Assembly: GCA_030837265.1 (NCBI GenBank)
Contig: JAUPKV010000302.1
Location: 1 to 6,375 of the forward strand
DNA length: 6,375 nt
Direction: 5' to 3'
From: Methanobacteriota archaeon
GTDB taxonomy: Archaea > Halobacteriota > Methanosarcinia > Methanosarcinales > Methanosarcinaceae
Shown here: positions 1 through 5,514 of the stretch, piece by piece
Numbering within the stretch: position 1 is the stretch's first letter
Layout of the letters: every line of letters begins with the position of its first letter
Translations under genes and position numbers: made by a program
Notes under the pieces: model-generated
Database searches by the model: none
What the model was told of the DNA's origin: nothing
The model's input: only the letters and a program-made list of their open reading frames with translations

Positions 1-12
1 CACAGGCATTGA
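1..12 (+). CDS. Possible 3' end of an off-window ORF (His-Arg-His-stop)
   Basis: The first four codons read His-Arg-His-TGA. The same four codons end the small broken gene at 2309-2481, and the identity extends to 14 bases (through GAAA after the T of the stop). I infer that the window may begin at the tail of a second copy or relative of that gene. Only 12 coding bases are visible, so nothing can be said of its function, and the match could be a short shared repeat and not a gene end. Confidence 0.25.
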   Translation, partial: HRH

Positions 13-36
13 AAGTTGATGCACTACAAAACAATT

Positions 37-52
37 TTTTTCAGCTGAAAAA
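37..52. repeat. 16-bp perfect palindrome
   Basis: TTTTTCAGCTGAAAAA reads the same on both strands and has no unpaired centre. It lies just after the possible gene end at the window edge and just beyond the 3' end of the minus-strand relic at 68-298, so it could act as a weak hairpin between converging transcripts. Without a loop or a strong GC stem, a terminator role is only a guess. Confidence 0.3.
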
Positions 53-95
53 GAAGTAGTTTGAATTTTATTCTTTCATACAGACAATAACAGTC

Positions 96-125
96 AATTC
101 CTTTCCTGCAAATTCCTTTCCAACT
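96..125. repeat. 15-bp imperfect tandem duplication
   Basis: Two adjacent 15-bp units share their first 11 bases, AATTCCTTTCC (96-106 and 111-121). The period is a multiple of three, so on the minus strand it adds five residues (the repeated GKEF/GKEL pattern) without shifting the frame. Confidence 0.6.
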
Positions 126-140
126 GAATGATAACCATGT

Positions 141-170
141 CTTCCAAACTCACAACTTCCAAACTCACAA
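141..170. repeat. 15-bp exact tandem duplication
   Basis: CTTCCAAACTCACAA occurs twice with no spacer. On the minus strand it duplicates Cys-Glu-Phe-Gly-Ser/Arg in frame. With the similar 15-bp repeat 30 bases away it suggests replication slippage inside this relic. Confidence 0.85.
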
Positions 171-511
171 GCAAACCCTCATCTTCTGTAAGAACATTAC
201 TTCAATACTGGATGACATGCAAGTGCCGAACCAACCATTATTGAATATACCATTGCTGTAAACAATAGCCCTTTGATTTTTGTGCTCATTTCTTTCATCT
301 CATAATTTTTCAAATTAATTTACATAATTTAAGGTAGGAGCTTTTTCAAGGATGAAACTCATAAGCTTTCCTGATATCCTTTTTGACTCTATAACTTACA
401 TTCTCAAAACAGATTATAACCCTTGTTACCATAGTGTCTAACAAAAAAGGACTCACAATATTTAAAAAGTAGGAATATAAATTCAAGTTTTGGAGACTAT
501 AACTCAAAAAA

Positions 512-652
512 TCATATAAAATTTCCTTTACTAATATATTTAGCAAAACCGCCTATAATTACAGCATTCAACCCATCTGGTGATCTGATTTTAAGATGAA
601 TCAAATTGCGGGCGACCATCCCAACCTGAACAGGCTGTCCGACAATTACCAT
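512..652 (-). CDS. Short hypothetical ORF, 46 residues, possibly a gene fragment
   Basis: The ORF starts MVIVGQPVQVGMVARN and ends FAKYISKGNFI, with TGA at 512-514. Its composition looks protein-like (Gly, Val and Ile-rich strands, an RSPDG turn) and its GC content is higher than the AT-rich DNA on both sides, which argues for a coding past. I do not recognise a family, and no motif is visible. A TATA-like stretch on the minus strand near 689-699 would give a leader of about 16 bases; no Shine-Dalgarno sequence is seen. The length and the surrounding relics make a truncated fragment as likely as a real small gene. Confidence 0.35.
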   Translation of the reverse strand: MVIVGQPVQVGMVARNLIHLKIRSPDGLNAVIIGGFAKYISKGNFI

Positions 653-759
653 GAGTAATATTGAGTCTATAATTAATACATAATGATAATTTTATAATTT
701 TGTTGCGAATATTTTGATATATGGCCTTCATCTAATCTTTAAAGAATCGAACTTGGATT

Positions 760-1181
760 TTACCTCCAGATATTCGCGACCTTATCCCATCTGATCATAT
801 TTGCTATTTGATTGAATCCTTTGTAGATATAACGGATTTTACTGAATTTGAAATCAGGTATGACGGTTCTGGGCACCCTGCCTATCATCCTTCCCTACCA
901 TGTAAAATATTGATCCAACACCAGTAATTCCCGTTTTTGACACGCAGAGTAAATTTCGACGTATTATAGAAAGCCTGTCCTGCAGCCTGGCGCAAAGCCT
1001 GGTCCTGGTTTGTTCTACCTGCCCTGTCAAGAGCGGCTTTCATTTCGAGCACATCCTGTTTTGTAGGCCTGACACAGTTCTCAGTTAATTTTCAGTTTTA
1101 GGAATTCGATTAACGTCTATTTTTCTCTTTGGAGATTTTCTGTTCAGGTATATTCCCTAATCTTTTTAATTCTTGCTCTTT
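760..1181 (-). pseudogene. Multiply frameshifted unknown gene
   Basis: Protein-like segments follow each other in different frames of the minus strand. First, 1110-1181 encodes 23 residues starting KEQELKRLGNIPEQ. An extra base in an A-run then moves the reading to a second frame, IDVNRIPKTEN, ending in TAA. An imperfect 11-bp duplication moves it back to the frame of 885-1091 (68 codons), which contains CVRPTKQDVLEMKAALDRAG and later KFTLRVKNGNYWCWINILHG. Its TGA overlaps an ATG (ATGA), from which 42 more residues run to 760-762, starting MIGRVPRTVIPDFKF and including RYIYKGFNQIANMIRWDK. Joined, the pieces would make about 135 residues. The family is not recognised. The 68-codon segment has no good start, so I read this as one decayed gene; the ATGA overlap could alternatively be a coupled pair of mini-genes. 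Confidence 0.55.
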
Positions 1182-1189
1182 TTACAATT

Positions 1190-1203
1190 TTCTAGATCTA
1201 GAA
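1190..1203. repeat. 14-bp perfect palindrome
   Basis: TTCTAGATCTAGAA is self-complementary along its whole length. It lies between the nadE 3' flank and the relic at 760-1181, right beside the T-rich tract on the minus strand, so it may help transcript ending or be a protein site. No function is shown. Confidence 0.35.
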
Positions 1204-1226
1204 TAAGAATAAGTAAAAAAGTAAAT
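1199..1226 (-). terminator. Candidate U-rich terminator of nadE
   Basis: About 90 bases past the nadE stop, the minus strand reads TTTACTTTTTTACTTATTC, rich in T-runs. Archaeal transcription often ends at U-rich tracts without a strong hairpin, and this is the first such tract downstream of nadE. Confidence 0.35.
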
Positions 1227-1237
1227 CAGGCACGATC

Positions 1238-1264
1238 TTTTCCGCGTCTTCAGCGCTTTCCGCG
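1238..1264. repeat. Three 9-bp tandem units (CGCGGAAAG type)
   Basis: On the minus strand the stretch reads CGCGGAAAG, CGCTGAAGA, CGCGGAAAA: three 9-bp units with one divergent middle copy. It is a GC-rich island in AT-rich DNA, about 50-75 bases past the nadE stop. Such short purine-rich tandem units also occur between genes in other prokaryotes; the role is unknown. Confidence 0.5.
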
Positions 1265-1314
1265 GTTAAGAGAGGTAATCAGGTCTTTTGTGCCTTCAAT
1301 GCTTTGCAGTCATA

Positions 1315-2085
1315 TTAATAAAATTCCGGTACAGGAGGAGATTTTCTTTTATGTTTATTTCTTTCGATGCGCATTATGACAGAATCAAGCTGCTCTCTTG
1401 AGACGTCAAGACTGCTAATAATAGTTTCAGGAGCTTCGTTTAGCTCAAGCAACCTTAGCACATTATCAACTTTCAGGTAAGAGATCCCGAGTTCGGCTTC
1501 ATCGGTCTGGCCTTTCCAGAGGCCTGCGGAGGGTTTTTTAGTAATAAGGGGTTCCGGGACTCCTAGCATGCGGGAAAGTTCCCATACTTCAGTCTTATAG
1601 AGCCCGCCAATGGGTTCAAGATCAACGCCTCCATCGCCATATTTGGTATAGTAGCCTAAGAGGATCTCGGTTTTGTTGCCGGTACCTATGACCATCCGGT
1701 TCATCTGGTTCGCATGGAAATAGAGGATGGACATCCTGATTCTTGGTTTCAGGTTCCCTCGGGCAAGATAGCTTGCAGATTCACTATCAGGAATTGTATC
1801 CATGAAAGCTGCGACTATTCCTGAGATATCTATTGTACGAAGCTCGATACCAAGCCAATCTGCGACGGCTTTTGCGTCTTCGGTGTCTACGGATGTTGTA
1901 AGGCCGGATTCGGGCAAGTATATACCGAGGACTTTATCTTTCCCCAGAGCTTTTACGGTAAGCGCTGCTGTAAGGGCGGAATCTATTCCCCCGCTAATAC
2001 CTATAACGGCGCCGCTTACCCCGGCTTTGTGGGTTTCGTTCCAGATGAAATCAACAATTTTGTCCTGCAATATTTCAAGATTCAT
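1315..2085 (-). CDS. nadE: NH3-dependent NAD+ synthetase
   Basis: The enzyme adenylates deamido-NAD+ with ATP and then replaces AMP with ammonia, giving NAD+, the last step of NAD synthesis, in the cytoplasm. The 256 residues are the usual length for the single-domain, ammonia-using form; no N-terminal glutaminase domain is present, so ammonia must be free or come from a separate protein. The ATP-pyrophosphatase P-loop SGGIDSA is at residues 31-37. Other family signatures are GTGNKTE (134-140), YGDGGVD (149-155), LYKTEVWEL (162-170) and PSAGLWKGQTDE (185-196). The C-terminus HKRKSPPVP is typical of the family. The ATG at 2085 gives a normal N-terminus, with AGGA nine bases upstream. It is divergent from cdc48, with no operon partner visible on either side. 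It appears intact. Confidence 0.95.
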   Translation of the reverse strand: MNLEILQDKIVDFIWNETHKAGVSGAVIGISGGIDSALTAALTVKALGKDKVLGIYLPESGLTTSVDTEDAKAVADWLGIELRTIDISGIVAAFMDTIPDSESASYLARGNLKPRIRMSILYFHANQMNRMVIGTGNKTEILLGYYTKYGDGGVDLEPIGGLYKTEVWELSRMLGVPEPLITKKPSAGLWKGQTDEAELGISYLKVDNVLRLLELNEAPETIISSLDVSREQLDSVIMRIERNKHKRKSPPVPEFY

Positions 2086-2094
2086 GCTGTCAAA

Positions 2095-2098
2095 TCCT
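2095..2098 (-). promoter_or_regulatory. Ribosome binding site of nadE
   Basis: The minus strand reads TCAGGATTTGACAGC before the ATG. AGGA is nine bases from the start codon, a weak but well-placed Shine-Dalgarno match that supports the start at 2085. Confidence 0.5.
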
Positions 2099-2142
2099 GA
2101 TATTCGTAATATATAAATTTGAGCTTCATTCAGGTCAAGGAA

Positions 2143-2150
2143 TATTTAAA
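2143..2150 (-). promoter_or_regulatory. Candidate TATA box for nadE
   Basis: TTTAAATA on the minus strand would place initiation about 25 bases on, near 2121, leaving a leader of roughly 35 bases that includes the AGGA site. A closer AT-rich box (TTTATATATT, about 2109-2118) would start transcription near 2089 and cut that site off, so it is the weaker choice unless the message is leaderless. Confidence 0.4.
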
Positions 2151-2308
2151 TCGAATTATATCGGGCTTTAATAATATTAAAATATTTATACACAAAAGTT
2201 ATAAATATATTAATCTCCAGAGGAAAACGGAATGAGGGATAAACTTATTAAATAAATACAGGATATATAGAATATATATCTCGTGCCTTATAATATACGT
2301 AACTGATA

Positions 2309-2481
2309 ATGGGTTTACTCTCTACCATTAGAGCTGTTTACGGACAGGACGTAAGCTTCGGCTTAAAGGTTTGACACGGAAAGACATTTTCTTTCTAATT
2401 AAAGCCGCCGAAAAAATACTGAGCTTAGATTCTTACGAAAAAAATTGGCACGGGATAAAATTTATTCATCACAGGCATTGA
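2309..2481 (+). pseudogene. Small unknown gene broken by one frameshift
   Basis: From the ATG at 2309 the plus strand encodes MGLLSTIRAVYGQDVSFGLK, then Val and TGA at 2372. Shifting the frame at AAAGGT gives GLTRKDIFFLIKAAEKIL, continuing through DSYEKNWHGIKFIHHRH to TGA at 2479-2481. Restoring one G in the GG run would give a single protein of about 57 residues. No Shine-Dalgarno is visible; a TATA-like stretch at 2272-2279 is about 30 bases upstream, so a leaderless message is possible. I do not recognise the family. The last 14 bases of the gene end match the first 14 of the window, so it may be one of several copies. Programmed frameshifting or a sequencing error cannot be excluded. Confidence 0.5.
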
Positions 2482-2483
2482 AA
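2470..2483 (+). repeat. 14-bp direct repeat of window positions 1-14
   Basis: CACAGGCATTGAAA occurs here and at 1-14. In both places it can be read as His-Arg-His-stop. The sequences diverge immediately after it, so the shared part ends just beyond the stop codon. Confidence 0.7.
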
Positions 2484-2549
2484 TAAAAAGAGCATCTAAT
2501 ATGAGTGTAAGAATAAAGTAGTGCCAGGAAACATTTGATATTTATTACA

Positions 2550-2563
2550 GAATTCGTGAATTC
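2550..2563. promoter_or_regulatory. Inverted repeat GAATTC-GT-GAATTC upstream of the cdc48 TATA box
   Basis: Two GAATTC palindromes two bases apart form a dyad that ends about 12 bases before the TATA box of cdc48. The position fits an activator or repressor site next to the BRE/TATA region. Function is inferred from place and symmetry only. Confidence 0.35.
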
Positions 2564-2575
2564 CGATATCTGTTA

Positions 2576-2585
2576 TTATATAATT
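2576..2585 (+). promoter_or_regulatory. TATA box of cdc48
   Basis: TTATATAATT is an archaeal box A about 50 bases before the start codon. Initiation about 25 bases downstream, near 2606, would leave a leader of about 25 bases. The leader holds only a weak GGGAT (2621-2625) as a ribosome binding site. Confidence 0.5.
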
Positions 2586-2630
2586 ACCGAATAGAATTAC
2601 AATCAAAGACAACTATTTTTGGGATAATCC

Positions 2631-4988
2631 ATGGAAGAAATACAGTTGAAGGTTGAAAAGGCGTATCCTATCGACCTTGGAAGAGGAATTATCAGACTTG
2701 ATCCAACAGCCTTGCTGAAACTTCAGCTTTCGCCAGGCGATATTGTGGAAATAAGGGGCAAGAAAAAAACCACGGCAAAGGTATGGCGGGCAGACAGGCA
2801 GGATTGGGAACAGGGACTTGTAAGAATTGACAATTTTATCCGACAGAACGCAGGCGTTTCAATAGGAGAGAAAGTAACCATCAAGAAGGTGGAAGCTCCG
2901 GAAGCAAAGAAACTTATCCTGGCTCTTCCGGAAAGCATGACTCAAGGAGGACCTGAACTTCAGTTTGGAGAACATGCAAATGAAATTATTAAGCGGCATA
3001 TCCTTAAAAGGCCAGTGTTCAGGGGAGACATCATTCCCATAATCAACTCGATGTCCCAGCCTATGACCGAATCCCTGACTACAAGCCAGGTTATTCCACT
3101 GGTTGCTGTCGAAACCGACCCGGCAAACACAATTGTCCTTATAACCGAAGCAACAATCATCGAACTCAGGAAAAAGCCGGTGCAGGGCTACGAAAAAGCT
3201 ACCAAAGGCGTAACCACTTATGAGGATATAGGAGGCCTTGGCGATGAGATAATGCGTGTCCGGGAAATGATAGAGCTGCCTATGAAACACCCGGAGCTTT
3301 TCGCCCATTTGAATATTGAGCCGCCGAAAGGCGTCATCCTTTTCGGCCCTCCCGGAACCGGAAAGACCTTGATTGCAAAAGCCGTAGCTAATGAATCCGG
3401 AGCTAGTTTCCATTACATCGCAGGCCCGGAGATCGTAGGGAAGTTCTACGGCGAAAGTGAGGAAAGGCTCAGGAAGATCTTCGAAGAAGCAACTCAGGAT
3501 GCTCCATCAGTCATTTTCATAGACGAGATCGATTCCATTGCCCCAAAAAGGGAAAATGTGACCGGAGAAGTGGAAAGGCGGGTAGTTGCTCAACTTCTTA
3601 CTCTACTTGACGGAATGGAAGAAAGAGGGCAAGTAGTAGTTATCGGAGCTACTAACCGTGTAGATGCAATTGATCCGGCGCTAAGGAGACCTGGTCGCTT
3701 TGATCGGGAAATTCACATTGGAGTGCCTGACACGAAAGACAGGTATGAGATCCTGCAGATCCATACGAGAGGCATGCCTATTGAAGCGGAAGTAGAGCCC
3801 GACACAGAACCGGAATCGAACGAAACCGCAGATATAATGGCAGAAACAGAAACCGAAACTGATGATGCTGTCCTGGAGAGAGAAAAGAAGGAGAAGGTGA
3901 ACAGATATCTTCAGTATCTTGCCGAAAGAACCCAGGGTTTTGTGGGTGCAGATCTGCTGGCCCTTGTACAGGAAGCTGCCATGCGCTGCCTCAGAGAGAA
4001 CATGCCTGATCTTGACCTTGATATAGAAGCAGTTCCACCGGAAAAGCTGGAAAAGATCATCGTAACTAAGAATAACTTCGAAGATGCCCTTAATGAAGCA
4101 GAACCTTCAGCTTTGAGGGAGATTTTTGTAGAAATGCCAACAGTTGGTTGGGATGATGTAGGAGGACTGGACGAAGCAAGACAGTCAATTATTGAGGCTG
4201 TCGAATGGCCTATTAAAAGCCCACAGAAGTTTATCCAGATGGGTATAAAAGCTCCAAGGGGAATCCTGCTTTATGGCCCTCCGGGTACTGGAAAAACTCT
4301 CATTGCTCAAGCAGTTTCAAAAGAATCGAACGCTATTTTCATAAGTGTCAAAGGCCCGGAGATATTTTCAAAGTGGCTTGGAGAATCTGAAAAAGCTATC
4401 AGAGAGACTTTCAAAAAAGCGCGACAGGTCGCCCCATGTGTAATTTTCTTTGACGAGATTGATTCGATTGCATCCATGCCCGGCATGGAGTCTACGGACA
4501 GCCACACTTCCGAGAGGGTGCTGAACCAGCTTCTTACAGAGATGGACGGACTCGAGACACTTAAAGACGTGGTAGTGATTGCCGCAACCAATCGCCCTAA
4601 CCTCCTTGACCACGCAATCATGCGGCCCGGACGTTTTGATAGATTGGTCTTTGTTGGTGCTCCTGACCGCAGAGGCAGACTCAAAATCTTCAAGATCCAT
4701 CTAAAAGATACGCCTCTTGCTCCGGATGTGGATATTGAACACCTTGCTGACACAACCGAAGGTTATGTGGGTGCAGATATCGAATCCGTGTCCAGGGAAG
4801 CAGTGATGATTGCCTTAAGGGAAAATTTCGATGTAGAAAGAATTGAAATGAGGCATTTCAGGGAAGCTTTGAAAAAGGTAAAGCCAACTATTACGGAAAA
4901 TATTGCTCAGTTTTATGAGAAGATAGAGGCTCAGTTCAAAGGAGGCCAAAAACTCACGGATACTGCCGGTTATGTCGGCTACAGATGA
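2631..4988 (+). CDS. cdc48: Cdc48/VAT-type two-ring AAA+ ATPase
   Basis: This is the archaeal counterpart of p97/VCP: a cytoplasmic hexamer that uses ATP to pull substrates through its pore, unfolding proteins or taking complexes apart, often ahead of the 20S proteasome. The 785 residues hold an N-terminal double-psi barrel (about 1-90), a second N subdomain (about 95-185), and rings D1 and D2. D1 has Walker A GPPGTGKT (239-246), pore loop KFYGES (271-276), Walker B FIDEID (296-301), sensor GATNR (339-343) and arginine fingers R356/R359. D2 has GPPGTGKT (549-556), KWLGES (581-586), FFDEID (606-611), AATNRP (651-656) and R668/R671. Both sites appear active. It exceeds typical archaeal length (about 730-760) mainly through an acidic insert at about 384-424 in D1. 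The C-terminus ends VGYR, with a penultimate tyrosine loosely like a proteasome-docking HbYX tail. The ATG at 2631 gives the normal N-domain start. Confidence 0.97.
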   Translation: MEEIQLKVEKAYPIDLGRGIIRLDPTALLKLQLSPGDIVEIRGKKKTTAKVWRADRQDWEQGLVRIDNFIRQNAGVSIGEKVTIKKVEAPEAKKLILALPESMTQGGPELQFGEHANEIIKRHILKRPVFRGDIIPIINSMSQPMTESLTTSQVIPLVAVETDPANTIVLITEATIIELRKKPVQGYEKATKGVTTYEDIGGLGDEIMRVREMIELPMKHPELFAHLNIEPPKGVILFGPPGTGKTLIAKAVANESGASFHYIAGPEIVGKFYGESEERLRKIFEEATQDAPSVIFIDEIDSIAPKRENVTGEVERRVVAQLLTLLDGMEERGQVVVIGATNRVDAIDPALRRPGRFDREIHIGVPDTKDRYEILQIHTRGMPIEAEVEPDTEPESNETADIMAETETETDDAVLEREKKEKVNRYLQYLAERTQGFVGADLLALVQEAAMRCLRENMPDLDLDIEAVPPEKLEKIIVTKNNFEDALNEAEPSALREIFVEMPTVGWDDVGGLDEARQSIIEAVEWPIKSPQKFIQMGIKAPRGILLYGPPGTGKTLIAQAVSKESNAIFISVKGPEIFSKWLGESEKAIRETFKKARQVAPCVIFFDEIDSIASMPGMESTDSHTSERVLNQLLTEMDGLETLKDVVVIAATNRPNLLDHAIMRPGRFDRLVFVGAPDRRGRLKIFKIHLKDTPLAPDVDIEHLADTTEGYVGADIESVSREAVMIALRENFDVERIEMRHFREALKKVKPTITENIAQFYEKIEAQFKGGQKLTDTAGYVGYR

Positions 4989-4992
4989 AATC

Positions 4993-5120
4993 AAATGAGT
5001 AGTTCTTTAAATGGGTAACTCTATTAGTGAGTAACCCCTTTAACGAGCGAATTTTTAAATGAACAACTATATAAATAGGCAACTCTTTAAATGATTAACT
5101 CTATAAATGAAAGTCAGATT
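4993..5120. repeat. Array of eight 16-bp tandem repeats
   Basis: Starting four bases after the cdc48 stop codon, the sequence divides exactly into eight 16-bp units with no indel: 4993, 5009, 5025, 5041, 5057, 5073, 5089 and 5105. The consensus is AAATGAGTAACTCTTT. Units 1, 2, 5, 6 and 7 are closest, 3 and 4 are more diverged, and 8 keeps mainly AAATGA and the final TT. The period is not a multiple of three and the units hold stops, so it is not coding. Each unit is a near-palindrome (GAGT-A-ACTC flanked by AAA/TTT). The junctions (CTTTAAATG, CTATAAATG, TATATAAATAG) look like TATA boxes, and the last lie at promoter distance from the PRC-barrel gene. Confidence 0.85.
5102..5108 (+). promoter_or_regulatory. 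Candidate TATA box of the PRC-barrel gene
   Basis: TATAAAT at the junction of repeat units 7 and 8 is about 55 bases before the start codon, giving a predicted leader of about 30 bases. An equally good box, TATATAAAT at about 5069-5077 in the same array, would give a longer leader. Confidence 0.4.
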
Positions 5121-5140
5121 TACCAAATTCGCATGACATC

Positions 5141-5150
5141 GAGGATGGAG
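5141..5150 (+). promoter_or_regulatory. Purine-rich ribosome binding site before the PRC-barrel gene
   Basis: GAGGATGGAG precedes the ATG at 5162, with its last GGAG ending 11 bases away. This is slightly long spacing, but it is the only good match nearby. An ATG inside it opens a four-codon reading frame that is probably incidental. Confidence 0.5.
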
Positions 5151-5161
5151 AAACGATAGAA

Positions 5162-5416
5162 ATGTCGAAAGTATTTGCAAGGAACCTTCTCTTCAATAAG
5201 CAGGTGATGGCTACCGACGGAACAGAGATAGGAACTCTAAGCAACGTTGTAGTCGAGATCAAAGGCGGGAATATAATCGACCTGATGATAAACCCGAACC
5301 CCAACTTTGATACTACCAGATACAGGAAAGTGGATAATTATATCCTTTTGCCTTTCGATTCCGTAAGTGCTATTAAGGATTATATTATTGTAGACAAAAT
5401 GAAAGCAAAGGTATGA
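5162..5416 (+). CDS. PRC-barrel domain protein, 84 residues
   Basis: The whole protein is one PRC-barrel, the small beta-barrel also found in photosynthetic reaction centre H subunits and in the RNA-processing factor RimM. Archaea carry many stand-alone copies of about 80-90 residues, and some haloarchaeal ones (CdpB type) act in cell division. The family pattern is clear: an N-terminal strand, MATDGTEIGTLSNVVVEI (residues 16-33), the GGNIIDLMINPNP turn and strand (35-47), then YILLPFDSVSAIKDYIIVD (60-78). There is no signal peptide or membrane segment, so it should be cytoplasmic and probably acts by binding a partner. It is co-directional with cdc48 but separated by 173 bp carrying a repeat array and its own likely promoter, so a shared operon is uncertain. 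The specific function is unknown. Confidence 0.9.
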   Translation: MSKVFARNLLFNKQVMATDGTEIGTLSNVVVEIKGGNIIDLMINPNPNFDTTRYRKVDNYILLPFDSVSAIKDYIIVDKMKAKV

Positions 5417-5462
5417 GCTTAAATCCGAACGGAATGGAAATTTCATCGATTTTCGCCTTCAT

Positions 5463-5503
5463 TCACTTTTTTCATTATCTCTTTCATTTTCTCTCTACTT
5501 TTT
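5463..5503 (+). terminator. Pyrimidine-rich terminator region of the PRC-barrel gene
   Basis: About 47 bases after the stop codon there is a run of some 40 bases made almost only of T and C, with several T-runs (CACTTTTTTCATT, CTACTTTTTAA). This fits archaeal U-tract termination. It may also separate the PRC gene from the broken protease gene that follows. Confidence 0.5.
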
Positions 5504-5514
5504 AAGTTAGCCAG

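Larger units (their letters stand above)
68..298 (-). pseudogene. Broken secreted-protein start plus short C-terminal fragment (possible DUF2080-like remnant)
   Basis: From the ATG at 298 the minus strand encodes 33 residues ending in TAA at 197-199. They start MKEMSTKIKG, continue with a hydrophobic stretch, and reach GSALAC, which looks like a signal peptide with an Ala-x-Ala or lipobox-like end. The same frame then meets a TGA before reopening as CEFGSCEFGRHGYHSVGKEF followed by AGKELTVIV and a stop at 68-70. That tail resembles the short archaeal 'putative transposon-encoded' DUF2080 pattern (FGNxxHV then GKxxxGKxxxVIV); this is recall, not a search. Between the pieces, another frame (starting SNVLTEDEG) also looks protein-like, so at least one indel is likely. 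Two 15-bp tandem duplications lie inside it. It is either one decayed gene or two unrelated remnants placed side by side. Confidence 0.4.

Noticed and set aside
423..444. TTGTTA / TAACAA inverted repeat with a 10-base loop
   Set aside because: Six-base AT-rich arms are expected by chance in DNA of this composition and no gene end lies beside it.
346..546. 66-residue minus-strand ORF
   Set aside because: It needs a TTG start inside the better-looking 512-652 frame and is otherwise AT-rich with Ile/Leu/Tyr codons expected by chance. A short coding-like end (RVKKDIRKAYEFHP) keeps a small doubt.
1173..1379. 68-residue plus-strand ORF across the nadE 3' end
   Set aside because: It overlaps the nadE C-terminus and the terminator-like tract, is rich in Arg and Ser in no recognisable pattern, and runs through the 9-bp repeats; probably chance.
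1802..2116. 104-residue plus-strand ORF
   Set aside because: It lies opposite nadE, whose conserved motifs are plain; the protein has no recognisable features and is an antisense shadow.
2352..2365. UUCG hairpin as a stand-alone small RNA
   Set aside because: The stem is only five base pairs and lies inside a protein-like frame; there is no further structure around it.
2859..3413. 184-residue minus-strand ORF inside cdc48, and the similar frames at 4307-4753 and 4368-4700
   Set aside because: All are antisense to conserved AAA+ coding sequence and show no family pattern of their own.
4993..5120. CRISPR array
   Set aside because: The units are directly adjacent 16-mers with no unique spacers and there are no cas genes; this is a simple tandem repeat.
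5145..5159. Four-codon upstream ORF before the PRC-barrel gene
   Set aside because: Its ATG sits inside the ribosome binding site and it has no Shine-Dalgarno of its own; nothing indicates that it is translated.
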